Assembly (NCBI RefSeq): GCF_964204645.1
Contig: NC_134031.1
Location: forward strand, 14,753,307 to 14,817,306
Origin: Tubulanus polymorphus
Lineage: Eukaryota > Nemertea > Palaeonemertea > Tubulaniformes > Tubulanidae
DNA: 64,000 nucleotides
Direction of reading: 5' to 3'
This document shows, piece after piece, positions 27,001 to 37,339 of the stretch; within the stretch, counting starts at the first letter, position 1; every line of letters begins with the position of its first letter. The position numbers and the translations under genes were made by a program. Under the pieces are notes generated by a model that saw only the letters and a list, made by a program, of their open reading frames with translations, did not search any database and had not been told where the DNA came from.

Positions 27001-30000
27001 ATCGTTCCATCTGGTGAAATAGAGAGATAATTAATTGATTATAGAAATAAATGATCGTAACACAAGTAAAGAAGCACAAGTAAAGAAGCAATTGACATCA
27101 CTCGTTTATCCTATCTACTGCGTATCATAGTATCGTCAAAATTTGTTCAAATGTGAACATAAAATTGTTCGAATTAGTTATATTCCGAAAAAAGCACGAC
27201 AAAATTCTTCTAAGACCTGTTGACCCTTGTATTCGGTTACATTGAGGTGTCCTCCAAAAAGACAACTCTCTGAAACAGATGCAAACTGCGAAATCAATCT
27301 AAAAATTGAATACAAGGGTCCAGTTCCACAGTTCCGAGTTAAAGATTTGACTCTTGAGTTAATTCGTTGAAGATGAATTGACTTTAACTCAGAGTTAACT
27401 CTTACTCACAACTCTCTGGAACCAGGTCCAGTATATTGGATGAAGAATTACAATACAAACTCCCGCCGAATTCTTGACTGGATTCTGATATTTTGAACTA
27501 AATTTTTGAGATGTCCTTTTCTCGAATTGTATTCATGTGTGTATATTAACTATTTGTAATTAGAGAGAATAAAGCATTCATTCATCCATCCACCCATCCA
27601 CCCATCCACCCATCCACCCACCCATCCATCCATCCATCCATCCATCCACCCATCCATCCATCTACCCATTCACCCATTCACCCATCCACCCATCCATCCA
27701 TCCATCCATCCACCCATCCATCCTTCCACCCATTCACCCATTCACCCATCCACCCATCCATCCATCCACCCATCCATCCACCCATCCACCCATCCACCCA
27801 TCCATCCACCCATCCACCCATTCACCCATCCACCCATCCACCAATCCATCCATCCACCCACCCATCCACCAATCCACCCATTCACCCATCCACCCATCCA
27901 TCCACCATCCACCCATCCATCCATCCACCCACCCATCCACCTATCCATCCATCCATTCATCCACCCACCCATCCACCCATCCACCCATCCATCCATCCAC
28001 CCATCCATCCATCCATCCACCCACCCAACCACCAATCGACCCATCCATCCACCCATCCACCCATTCACCCATCCACCCATCAATCCATCCATCCATCCAC
28101 CCATCCACCCATCCACCCATTCACCCATCCATCCATCCATCCATCCACCCACCCATCCACCCATCCATCCATCCATCCACCCATCCATTCACCCATTCAC
28201 CCATTCACCCATCCACCCATCCATCCACCCACCCATCCACCCATCCACCCATCCACCCATTCACCCATTCACCCATCCACCCATCCATCCATCCATCCAT
28301 CCACCCATCCATCCACCCATTCACCCATCCATCCATCCACCCACCCATCCACCCATCCATCCATCCATCCATCCACCCATCCATTCACCCATTCACCCAT
28401 CCACCCATCCACCCATCCATCCACCCATCCACCCACCCACCCATTCACCCATTCACCCATCCACCCATCCATCCATCCATCCACCCATCCATCCACCCAT
28501 CCACCCATCCATCCACCCATCCACCCATTCACCCATCCATCCACCCATCCATCCATCCACCCACCCAACCACCCATCCACCCATCCATCCACCCATCCAC
28601 CCATTCACCCATCCATTCATTCATCCATTCATTCATTCATTCATTTTGAATAAACTAAGTTTAACCCGTTGTTTCGTTGTTTATCCATCCATCCACCCAT
28701 CCATCCACCCATCCACCCATCCATCCACCCATCCACCCATTCACCCATCCACCCATCCACCTATCCATCCATCCATCCACCCACCCATCCACCAATCCAC
28801 CCATTCACCCATTCACCCATCCACCCATCCATCCATCCACCATCCACCCATCCATCCATCCACCCACCCATCCACCCATCCATCCATCCATCCATTCATC
28901 CACCCACCCATCCACCCATCCACCCACCCATCCATCCACCCATCCATCCATCCATCCACCCACCCATCCACCCATCCATCCACCCATCCACCCATTCACC
29001 CATCCACCCATCCACCCATCCATCCATCCACCCATCCACCCATCCACCCATTCACCCATCCATCCATCCACCCATCCACCCACCCATCCACCCACCCATC
29101 CATCCACCCATCCATTCACCCATTCACCCATCCACCCATCCACCCATCCATCCACCCACCCATCCACCCATCCACCCATTCACCCATTCACCCATTCACC
29201 CATCCACCCATCCATCCATCCATCCACCCATCCATCCACCCATTCACCCATCCATCCATCCATCCACCCACCCATCCACCCATCCATCCATCCATCCACC
29301 CATCCATTCACCCATTCACCCATCCACCCATCTACCCATCCATCCACCCACCCACCCATCCAACCATCCACCCATTCACCCATTCACCCATCCACCCATC
29401 CATCCATCCATCCACCCATCCATCCACCCATCCACCCATCCATCCACCCATCCACCCATTCACCCATCCATCCATCCACCCATCCATCCATCCATCCACC
29501 CACCCACCCATCCACCCATCCACCCATTCACCCATCCACCCATCAGCCCATTTACCCATCCACCCATCCATCCATCCATCCATCCACCCACCCATCCACC
29601 CATCCACCCATTCACCCATCCACCCACCCATCCATCCATCCATTCATTCATCCATTCATTCATTCATTCATTTTGAATAAACTAAGTTTAACCCGTTGTT
29701 TCGTTGTTTATCTAGACCTTGTAATCTAATCACCTTTGACCATTATATCTGTCCAGTGTATTAAACTTCATGATATCTTTAACGCCGGTATAGATGTTAT
29801 GTATGCCATCATCGGAGCCATTTTGCTAGAATAATAAGACACTCGAATGATATTTACGAATCAAAAATCAATTTGAAATGGCTAAGTGGTTTGAGAATTG
29901 ATTTTATCTGTACTTCGAGGATTGATTTTTTTTTCTGTAATTTCAGAATCGATTTCTCATACTCCGATAAATATTCCTATCCTTTCGGGTATATCGACGC

Positions 30001-31599
30001 CGATCGCTTTCATAATCGGGGCGATTTTCTTCAAAAACGGATCTTCGTATCCCCAGATCATATCTTTTACTGTCAAAGTTCTAAACATATTCTCTCCTGC
30101 CAGTTTCAGAAATCCCTCCACGAGAAACCTACCCACCGGCCCGAGTTTTGCTAATATTCCTTGATATCGATCAGCCACGGTCTGAAATAGAAATGTGGCA
30201 AAGAACCTGAGTATACGTTTGTGTACATATATATGTGTATACATGTACATAATGTGTACATAAATATGTGTATATATGTACATAAACGTATATTCAGGTT
30301 CTTATGTATTTATTGAGTGGGAAACGTTACCGCGAAGACCATATTGAGAGCCGTGAAAGTATCATTTTCATTCCCGCCTGACAGTTCAGGAACGAACACA
30401 TACGTAACCGGTTGTTTATAGGATACCGTCGAATTATCATTAAACGTCACATTTGTCTTCGATAACAACTGCCTGAATTTAAAAGGAACACACATCATAC
30501 ACATTTATATAGCTCATTCTTACTGTGAATAATCTGATATATGAATTACATATCTACACATTAATTCACGTCACCTGTAGACGTAGGGTCCTTTCTCCAA
30601 CACGTTCGGCTTCGCTCCAGCCATGGTTTCATTTTCATTCAATAGACCGAATACATAGAAATTCATGTAAACCGACACAGGAGGATTTTGCCACATTTTT
30701 ACCGCCTCAGATCTTTCAGTCAACGGAATAGCCTGACAATGAAGAGAACATCATCCATCAAATCGTCAACAAATGCATTCGATTCGACAAAAACTGTTTA
30801 ACAATAATCGATGACAAAACGGAACTATATGGTGGCTGATAAGGGCCATCAAAATATTTCCAGACAAAAAATAATTTTGTCATGAAAAATAATTTTCCAT
30901 CGAAAAATATTTTGTGAGTGAAAAATATTTCGTGAGTGAAAATAATTTTCCATCGAAAAATATTCGCAAGTGAAAATAATTTCGGTGTGAAAAATAAGTA
31001 CTCTGATTTTACATGAGAGCGATATGCCCTGTGTATTTCATGCACGCAGAGATACTATACTTAGGGCTAGTAGCATGGATGAAATAAGATCAGGTGAGAC
31101 AGTTCAATCGACAAGCGCGCGCGCGCACGCGCGCACTAGCGAAAAAACCCACAATTATTTCTTACACTGCAAACATATTTTAGTATCGGAATATATTTTG
31201 AAGGACGGCGATTTATTTTTCATAGCAGAACTTTTTTTGCTCAGCGTATATTTTGAAGGCGATTATTTTCATGAGAAAATTATTTTCGCTTACGAACATA
31301 TTTTGATGGAAATTTATTTTGCATAGCGGAATTATTTTCACTCACGAATATTTTTCGATGGAAGATAATTTTTATGACGAAATTATTTTTAAGTCAGAAT
31401 ATATTTTCATGGCCCTTATCAGCCACCATAGAACTACGATAGATCGATAAAAACCACGTATTAAACACGTCTGTTTTACCTTATGCATTCCGTGGCGTAT
31501 TACAGCTGGAATCACGGGGAACAGAATTATGCCAAAAGCTAACAACGTAATCCCAACAACAACAACTATTACAGCTCTAGCCAAAGCACCGAGAGCCAT
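24018..31599 (-). CDS. CD36 / LIMP-2 family class B scavenger receptor, 13 exons, about 502 aa, one frameshift
   Basis: Two-pass membrane glycoprotein of the CD36/SCARB2 family, expected to bind lipids or lipoproteins at the plasma membrane or lysosome. Exons in transcript order: 31599-31480, 30732-30575, 30472-30331, 30181-29963, 29825-29734, 27269-27217, 27010-26941, 26423-26259, 25901-25783, 25705-25632, 25237-25186, 24641-24480, 24101-24018. Exon 1 gives the N-terminal membrane helix ([10 protein letters not shown]), exon 4 the WGYEDPF signature, exons 5-7 the NGSDDG, QCNRIQG and TDGTMWHPF stretch with the FNSGVCR cysteine. Exons 8-9 give the FCMPDND and CRQGAP disulphide region, exon 10 FQINIYY, and exon 12 the second membrane helix. 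All junction phases agree except exon 8, which is one base too long. No lysosomal dileucine tail like ERAPLI was seen at the C-terminus. SCARB1, SCARB2 and CD36 orthology is not resolvable here. Confidence 0.9.
24958..25105. repeat. Diverged single copy of the 63-bp repeat element
   Basis: Shares 'atcaatatatcggggttaga' and 'tggttgccggtca' with the 21.5-kb array, followed by the same 'atctaaaatarctt-attgatcctygatatt' flank. It lies in intron 11 of the CD36-like gene. Confidence 0.7.
25275..25555 (+). mobile_element. Candidate solo LTR (intron of the CD36-like gene)
   Basis: A TATA box (GTATATAAGG) near 25363, a GC-richer transcribed-leader-like stretch, then AATAAA near 25498 and an end in TTTCCACA: the promoter-plus-polyA layout of an LTR. 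The left border is a guess from a TGTACA start, and no flanking duplication was confirmed. Confidence 0.35.
26259..26423 (-). other. Exon 8 of the CD36-like gene with a +1 frameshift
   Basis: The exon enters in the correct phase and encodes family-like residues up to LRF, then hits a TAA. The downstream frame (NPDNLGFC...) is correct for the next splice junction. The shift must lie within about 26340-26368. A genuine disabling allele, a polymorphism or an assembly error are all possible; neighbouring exons look fully constrained. Confidence 0.75.
26637..26775 (-). mobile_element. tRNA-derived SINE (intron 7 of the CD36-like gene)
   Basis: Read on the minus strand it begins GGCGCAGTGGCCGAGTGG, a tRNA-type A box, followed about 75 bp later by a B-box-like GGTCAAACCC. 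The cloverleaf is not intact, so a SINE head is more likely than a tRNA gene. Confidence 0.6.
27316..27432. mobile_element. Palindromic MITE-like element with GGTCCAGTTCCACAGTT ends, copy A
   Basis: Starts 'ggtccagttccacagttc', ends in the inverse 'ctctggaaccaggtcc', and carries 'ttaactcagagttaactct' in the middle. A closely similar element lies at 62845-62957. Confidence 0.65.
27575..28643. repeat. CATC/CACC satellite block 1 (intron 5 of the CD36-like gene)
   Basis: About 1.07 kb of ccatccaccc/cattcaccc tetramer-derived sequence. All frames on both strands read low-complexity HPSTHPPI or GWMDGWVDG and none is a gene. Confidence 0.95.
28644..28685. repeat. 42-bp spacer between satellite blocks, copy 1
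   Basis: Unique sequence beginning ttttgaataaactaag, repeated identically at 29671-29712. The two copies are 1,027 bp apart. Confidence 0.9.
28686..29670. repeat. CATC/CACC satellite block 2
   Basis: About 1 kb of the same tetramer family, closed by the second copy of the 42-bp spacer (29671-29712). With block 1 it forms a two-unit higher-order duplication ending 22 bp from CD36-like exon 5. Confidence 0.93.
30828..31430. mobile_element. MITE-like foldback element, TATGGTGGCTGATAAGGGCC ends (intron 1 of the CD36-like gene)
   Basis: Perfect 22-bp terminal inverted repeats at 30828-30849 and 31409-31430. The interior is built of inverted 'aaaataattttccatcgaaaaat' phrases on both halves, interrupted by a (GCGC)-rich segment near 31118-31135. 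A partial copy with 'ggcccaaatcagccaccata' lies at 60868. Confidence 0.75.
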
Positions 31600-32791
31600 C
31601 TTTCTGAGCTATTCGCGCGAGCAAACTAACGAACTCAGTGTCTCATCGCTGTCTCACAGCCTAACCGTGCACCTAGGGTCAAATTCGGTTTTCGTATCTA
31701 GTCGACCAGTGGTCGGAACTGATAACCGAATACGCTTGATTTTAGAACTATTTCCGGAGTATTTTTTCGACTAACGAATAATCATTCGGTTTCGTTTAGT
31801 TCGACTATAGTTGACTAACTCAGGTAACCGAAGGTGGCCTAGCCTGTCGAGTAGTAATAAAGCAATGTCCTGAGTAAAAACTGGCGTCACCTATGGCGAA
31901 CGTAGGAAACGTACGAGCCTGTTTTCGAGCCTTTTCTCCGTATCGACGTTTCGACCTGCTCTTGGACCGGATTTTATCTCCGGGTTTCGTAACTACTTGA
32001 AGTTACTGCCCTGGTTTCAGTGCGGGCTTTCATCGCTGATTTCCGTCCAGGATGACTTATTCGCTGGTGTCAGTCCAGGGATATTCTATTCGCTGGTTTC
32101 AGTCCAGGAATATCAACTGGTTATAATTCCTGAAATTTTGGTTTGTTCTCATCGGGTCATAATTAGGTTTTTCTGTTTCTTCACAGAAATTAAACCCTAT
32201 TGAGATTCGCGTGATTATTAGGGTTTTCCTGACTTTCGTCGGAAACCCTCTTGTAATTCTGTTGATTATTATTATCATTTACATGTTTTCCACTTTTTTC
32301 ATCACATAAAATTCATCTTCTCTTGGATTCGACCATAAACAGCTACTTACCGGAATGTTGAATTCTGATAGAAATATAACAGACTTTTTCTCCGCGTAGA
32401 TTCCATCAATGCTCTCACAATCAATTGAAAAGTTGTAGCTCATGACATGTTCAATGATTGTGGTGAGTTTCAATGTCCGTTTCAACTTACCCGATGTTAG
32501 AATATCGCGGAATCACGGAATCCGTCGGAAACCGCGAGTTCTTTTATAAATAGGTCGCTAATAACATATTCGGGTTGCCAATTTCATTCGAGGTTCGAAT
32601 CCCGTGTTTTTCCCTTACACATGACCATCGTTACGAATTATACATAAATATTGTTTTTCAAGTTTTTTATTGATTCTTATGTAAACGCCGGAACCAGTCG
32701 ACGGCCAACATTTCGTAAACGTATTGCATAAAACGCGGATGCAACGTTGGACAAGGCTGGTATACCATGCATCAACTTTCTTGTGTTAGTG
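31600..32791. other. 5' flank of the CD36-like gene, left of the Polinton insertion
   Basis: Contains the presumed promoter of the CD36-like gene. Three short 'ggtttcagtccaggaatat' phrases recur at 32015-32115. A minus-strand stretch at 32350-32460 ends at a good donor (GGTAAGTAG) and could be a non-coding 5' exon, but no homology supports it. Confidence 0.4.
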
Positions 32792-32797
32792 CATGTC
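32792..32797. repeat. Left target-site duplication CATGTC
   Basis: Six bases identical to 51388-51393. Six-bp duplications are typical of Polinton/Maverick integration. Confidence 0.95.
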
Positions 32798-33203
32798 AGT
32801 AATAGGGGTTTAGTTGTTTCAGATCAAAGGTCGAACGGTCGAGCCCATTAAAAAACAAAATATTAAAAGTAATTAAAAAACTATAATATATTTTCATAAC
32901 CGCGTGCATTTTATATCAAAACTAAATATTTATTCTAAGATATCAATAATATAAAAAGCATATTGTATTAAATCAATTGGTCGCTCCGCTTCGCCACCGC
33001 TCCGCTCCGCGACCAATTGATTTAATTACAATACACAAATTCAAATAATCAAATATATTCAAATGATAATAATTATTCTATTATTCAACTGAAATGCACG
33101 CGGTTATGAAAATATATTATAGTTTTTTAATTACTTTTAATATATGTTATTAATGAACTCGACCATTCAACCTTTAACCTGAAACAACTAAACCCCTATT
33201 ACT
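32798..33203. repeat. 406-bp imperfect palindrome forming the outer part of the left TIR
   Basis: Arms 32798-32911 and 33092-33203 are inverted copies at about 90% identity, both ending in the element terminus AGTAATAGGGGTTTAG. Nearly centred between them, 32969-33024 is a second inverted repeat (taaatcaattggtcgc and its inverse) with a GC-rich loop of gctccgc/cgcttcgcc phrases. Self-complementary ends of this kind can form cruciforms or hairpins. Confidence 0.93.
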
Positions 33204-33257
33204 CTTAAAATATTCATATATATATGAATAACATTTAAATCATTGAACTTCTAAAAT

Positions 33258-33285
33258 CAATTTTAATAAAAAATATAGTATTAAA
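33258..33285 (+). promoter_or_regulatory. Early-type start motif of polB
   Basis: CAATTTTAATAAAAAATATA then gtattaaa, abutting the ATG. The same layout precedes the genes at 37340 and 44041 and the reverse-strand HNH gene. The whole motif lies inside the TIR and so is duplicated at the right end. Confidence 0.55.
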
Positions 33286-36200
33286 ATGGAAGCAAATAAG
33301 TACTACTGCCCAACATGTAATATCGATATAGATAAATCCCAAAAAGCAAGACACAATAAAACTATAACACATTTAGAGAATAAATTGAAACTAGAATATA
33401 AGGATGATATATTAGAAACTAAATTAGAAGAATTAAATAATGAAAAAGAAACATATAAATGTGATACATGTAATCAATTATTCAGTGATAAAAGATATTA
33501 TAAAGAACATTTAAAATCTATAAGTCATATTAGAAATAAGAATAATGATATTTTAGGTGAAGATTATTTTGATAATGATAACGATAAGAAACAGAAGACA
33601 ATTAAAAGAATAAAAAATAAATTAAACAATAAAAGACCATACATGGAAGATGTAAGAAATTATATTAATTCATTAGATAATAAAAAAGATATAGAGATAA
33701 CCGAAGCATTTAAAAGTGATATTGGTCCAGCAGCTATCGAGTTTAAATTTCATAAAGGAAAAACATTAGAAGAAAATAAAAAACATTTAGAAAATATGAA
33801 AGAAATAATAAAAATAATTACAGATGTTGAATATCCTAAAATTAGTATATCAGTTAAAGTAAAGTTTATAAAATCTGAAGATAAACCAATATATAATATA
33901 AATTCTCATTCACAACATATTTTATCTAAACAACATATAGATGATAAATTAAATAAATGTTATAATGAAATAAAAACTAAAATAGAAGAGAAATATTTTG
34001 AAGGATCTGGTTTAATATTTGATGAGATAATATTTATAACTTTACATGTTTATAACACAAAATATAATAAGTTAACTAAATCAAAACCAATTGATGAAAA
34101 TAATTTATCATATTATAAAGAACCTGATATTGAAGCATCGAGTTATATTAAACTACCATTTAAAACTAATGCTGTAATAAATGTACAAAATGAAGATGAT
34201 AAATGTTTACTATGGACTATAATAAGTTGTTTACATCCTGCAACTTATAATATTTGTAGATTAACTCATTATAAACCATTTGAAAATAATTATAAGATAG
34301 ATAAGTATCCTGTTAGAATTAAAAATATTCCAAAAATAGAAAGAGATAATAATATAAAGATAAATGTATTTGATTTAATCAAATTACCAAATACAAAAGG
34401 TAACAACATAAAACATTATACATTAGAACCTTTATACCTATCAAAAGATTATGATTCAAATGATGTTATAGATATACTATATTATGAGAATCATTATATG
34501 TGGATTAAAAGAATTGATTTATTTTTTAAATCAGAAAATGATTTTGATAATAAAATATATCTATGTAGAAAATGTTTACATAAATTCAGAACTGAAGGTG
34601 CATTATTAAATCATAAACAATTATGTGATAATCATGATTATTGTAAATTAGTTTTACCAAATGAAAAAGATAAAATATTAGAATTCAAAAAATATGATTA
34701 CAAAAATAAAGTACCATTTGTAATATATGGAGATTTTGAATCATTAAATAAAGAATTAACAGATAAAGATAGAAAAGATATATATTATAAAAGAAAGAAA
34801 TTAAATTCTAATGAAAGTGATTATTCAGATAAACCACCAATAACAAATACAATTAAAAAGATTCATCAATCAGCTGCAGCTTTCGGGTTATATATTAAAT
34901 CTGATTATCCAGAACTAATTGAAAGTGAATATTATCATTATAGAAATGAAAATGTTATCAATCATTTTTGTGACTTATTAATTGAATATGAAATAAGATT
35001 TAGTAAATTATTGAATACAAATAAAGAAATAATTATGACAGAAGAAGATAAAGAAGCATTTGAGTTTGCAGATAAATGTTATTATTGTGAAAAGATATTT
35101 AATTATAAAGATAAAAAAGTAAGAGACCATGATCATTTGAATGGAAGGTTTAGAGGCGCTGCGCATGAGAATTGTAATTTGCAAGCCAAAAAAGTAAATT
35201 TTGTCCCCATTATATTTCACAATTTATCGGGGTATGACGCGCATTTATTCATTAAGCAACTGTGTCATAAAATAGAAGAAATTAATAATGAAATAGAAAT
35301 ATTAAATTCAAATAAATCAAAAGATAAAATACCAACTTATAAATTTAGAATGTTAGCTAAAACATCTGAGAATTATATATCATTCCAATTTGGTTGTCTA
35401 AGATTTATAGATTCTTATAGATTTCTAGCAAGTTCATTAGATAATTTATCAAAATCATTAGTTGATGATGAATTAAAGATATTAAAAGAATATTACCCAA
35501 ATTATGATGATTTTAAATTAATGAGATATAAAGGTGCAATTCCATATTCTTTCTATAAAAATCATAATGATTTTAAAATAACTGAATTATTGAAAGAACA
35601 ATTCTATGATGAATTAAAAAATGAATATGTTAAAGATGAAGTCTATAATAGAACATTGAATATTTGGAATCATTTTGAAATTAAAAATCATGGACAATTA
35701 GTAGATTTATATTTAAAATCAGATGTATTATTATTAACCGATATATTCGAAAGGTTTAGAGATGTAAACCTAAAATATTTTAATATTGATCCTTGTCATT
35801 GTTATTCATCACCAGGATTAACATGGGATTGTGGATTAAAATTTACAGATATAAAAATGGATTTGTTAACAAATATAGATCAATTACTATTATTTGAAAA
35901 ATCTATAAGAGGAGGTGTTTCAGGTGTATTGGGTGATAGATATTTCAATGTAAATGATAATCCTGGATATAAATTATTATACATAGATGCAAATAATCTT
36001 TATGGTTGGGCAATGATGGAACCACAACCTTATGGGATGTTTGAAATAACTGAAGTTTTACAAATTGATAAATTTGATTGGAAGAAAAGAATCCTAGATA
36101 TTGCAGATGATTCAGATACTGGTTACTTCTTCGTTGTAGATTTAGAATACCCTGAAAATATTAAATTCAAATCTAGAAATCTAGCATATTGTCCCGAACA

Positions 36201-37311
36201 TAAAACTGTTAAACATGAAGAATTATCAAATTATCAAAAAAGAATTAAACTTGATAATCATATTCATACTGAAAAGTTAATGGTAACTCAAGAAGATAAA
36301 TATAATTATGTAGTACATTATAGAATGTTGAAGTTTTATTTGAATCAAGGAATGATATTAAAAAAAGTACATAGATATATTTCATTTAATCAATCTAAGT
36401 GGTTAGAAAAATATATAGATTTTAATACTACACAGAGAACTGAAGCTAAAACTGATTTTGAGAAGGATTACTTTAAACTAATGAACAATGCGTTCTATGG
36501 AAAAACATGTGAAAATATTAGAAATAGAAATGATATTGAGTTAGTTAGTAATGGTAAAAGAATTAGACATTTGCAATCGTATCCGAAATTCAAAGGTAAT
36601 AGAATATTCGATGAAAATTTAGCTGCAGTTGAATTAAAAAGAACTTCTATGAAGTTCAATAAACCTATTTATGTTGGAGCTGCAGTTTTAGAAATTTCAA
36701 AACTATTGATGTATGAATTCTATTATAATGTATTGCAACCCCATTTTGGGGAAAAACATATAGAAATTCTATACTTTGATACAGATTCTTACATATTAAA
36801 GATAAAAAGTGATAATATAAAAGATGATTTAAAAATATTAAATCATCATTTTGATTTCAGTAACTATCCAAAAAATCATGAATTGTTTAGCAATGATAAT
36901 AAAAAAGTTCCCGGTAAATTCAAAGATGAATTAGGCGGTGAAGAAATGATAGAGTTCATAGGTATTAGATCTAAAATGTATTCATATAAAACTAAAGAAC
37001 ATGAAGCTAAAAAGTTAAAAGGAATAACCAAAAGCGTTGTTGAAAAGAATATTCATTTCAAAGATTACATCAATTGTATATTTAATGAAGAAGTTAGAAA
37101 ACATAAGATGAAATGTTTAAGATCTGAAGATCATGAAATGTATATTGAAGAGATAGAGAAGATAAGTCTAAACCCATTTGATGATAAAAGATATATTTTA
37201 GATGATGGAATCCACACAGTCGCCTATGGTTGCAATTTAGATGAATATATAAAATTCAAAAGAGAAGAAACAAAAGAAAATGAGATTATGAAAAGGATTT
37301 TAACGTGTTAA
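33286..37311 (+). CDS. polB: Protein-primed family B DNA polymerase, 1341 aa
   Basis: Replicates the element's linear DNA, presumably from a terminal-protein primer as in the pPolB family. Two C2H2-type fingers sit at about residues 8-30 and 59-81 and a third Cys-rich finger at about 426-452. The 3'-5' exonuclease Exo I motif is YGDFES (about 480-485) and Exo II is FHNLSGYDAH (about 644-653). An endonuclease-VII-like CxxC...RDHDH...CNL insert lies at about 600-636. Polymerase motif A is DANNLYG (about 899), motif B NNAFYGK (about 1067) and motif C YFDTDS (about 1163); GIRSKMYSYK resembles the KxY motif. The frame is open throughout. It is the first gene of the left end, and its first 38 codons lie in the TIR. 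The ATG is chosen because the start motif abuts it and the right-end copy preserves it. Confidence 0.95.
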   Translation: MEANKYYCPTCNIDIDKSQKARHNKTITHLENKLKLEYKDDILETKLEELNNEKETYKCDTCNQLFSDKRYYKEHLKSISHIRNKNNDILGEDYFDNDNDKKQKTIKRIKNKLNNKRPYMEDVRNYINSLDNKKDIEITEAFKSDIGPAAIEFKFHKGKTLEENKKHLENMKEIIKIITDVEYPKISISVKVKFIKSEDKPIYNINSHSQHILSKQHIDDKLNKCYNEIKTKIEEKYFEGSGLIFDEIIFITLHVYNTKYNKLTKSKPIDENNLSYYKEPDIEASSYIKLPFKTNAVINVQNEDDKCLLWTIISCLHPATYNICRLTHYKPFENNYKIDKYPVRIKNIPKIERDNNIKINVFDLIKLPNTKGNNIKHYTLEPLYLSKDYDSNDVIDILYYENHYMWIKRIDLFFKSENDFDNKIYLCRKCLHKFRTEGALLNHKQLCDNHDYCKLVLPNEKDKILEFKKYDYKNKVPFVIYGDFESLNKELTDKDRKDIYYKRKKLNSNESDYSDKPPITNTIKKIHQSAAAFGLYIKSDYPELIESEYYHYRNENVINHFCDLLIEYEIRFSKLLNTNKEIIMTEEDKEAFEFADKCYYCEKIFNYKDKKVRDHDHLNGRFRGAAHENCNLQAKKVNFVPIIFHNLSGYDAHLFIKQLCHKIEEINNEIEILNSNKSKDKIPTYKFRMLAKTSENYISFQFGCLRFIDSYRFLASSLDNLSKSLVDDELKILKEYYPNYDDFKLMRYKGAIPYSFYKNHNDFKITELLKEQFYDELKNEYVKDEVYNRTLNIWNHFEIKNHGQLVDLYLKSDVLLLTDIFERFRDVNLKYFNIDPCHCYSSPGLTWDCGLKFTDIKMDLLTNIDQLLLFEKSIRGGVSGVLGDRYFNVNDNPGYKLLYIDANNLYGWAMMEPQPYGMFEITEVLQIDKFDWKKRILDIADDSDTGYFFVVDLEYPENIKFKSRNLAYCPEHKTVKHEELSNYQKRIKLDNHIHTEKLMVTQEDKYNYVVHYRMLKFYLNQGMILKKVHRYISFNQSKWLEKYIDFNTTQRTEAKTDFEKDYFKLMNNAFYGKTCENIRNRNDIELVSNGKRIRHLQSYPKFKGNRIFDENLAAVELKRTSMKFNKPIYVGAAVLEISKLLMYEFYYNVLQPHFGEKHIEILYFDTDSYILKIKSDNIKDDLKILNHHFDFSNYPKNHELFSNDNKKVPGKFKDELGGEEMIEFIGIRSKMYSYKTKEHEAKKLKGITKSVVEKNIHFKDYINCIFNEEVRKHKMKCLRSEDHEMYIEEIEKISLNPFDDKRYILDDGIHTVAYGCNLDEYIKFKREETKENEIMKRILTC

Positions 37312-37312
37312 T

Positions 37313-37339
37313 CAATTTCAATAAAAATTTTTATAATAA
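37313..37339 (+). promoter_or_regulatory. Early-type start motif before the 113-aa gene
   Basis: CAATTTCAATAAAAATTTTT then ataataa, touching the ATG. It matches the polB motif in its first 14 bases with one difference. Confidence 0.5.

Larger units (their letters stand above)
32798..33399. repeat. Left terminal inverted repeat (602 bp)
   Basis: Inverted copy of 50785-51387. I found one substitution (A/G near 32927) and one A-run length difference near 33272. The repeat covers a 406-bp palindrome, a TATA-like palindrome (attcatatatatatgaat), the polymerase promoter region and the first 38 polymerase codons. Confidence 0.96.

Noticed and set aside
28646-29729. Open frames of 335-350 codons, His/Pro/Ser/Thr-rich
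   Set aside because: They are the CATC/CACC satellite read in all three frames, with mirror Gly-Trp frames on the other strand.
32279-32485. Possible extra minus-strand exon with good donor
   Set aside because: No homology and no partner acceptor; mentioned only as a possible 5' UTR exon.
32590-32610. tRNA B-box-like GGTTCGAATCC upstream of the element (others near 20636, 20714 and 20762)
   Set aside because: No A box or cloverleaf could be placed around them; they are isolated matches or old SINE debris.
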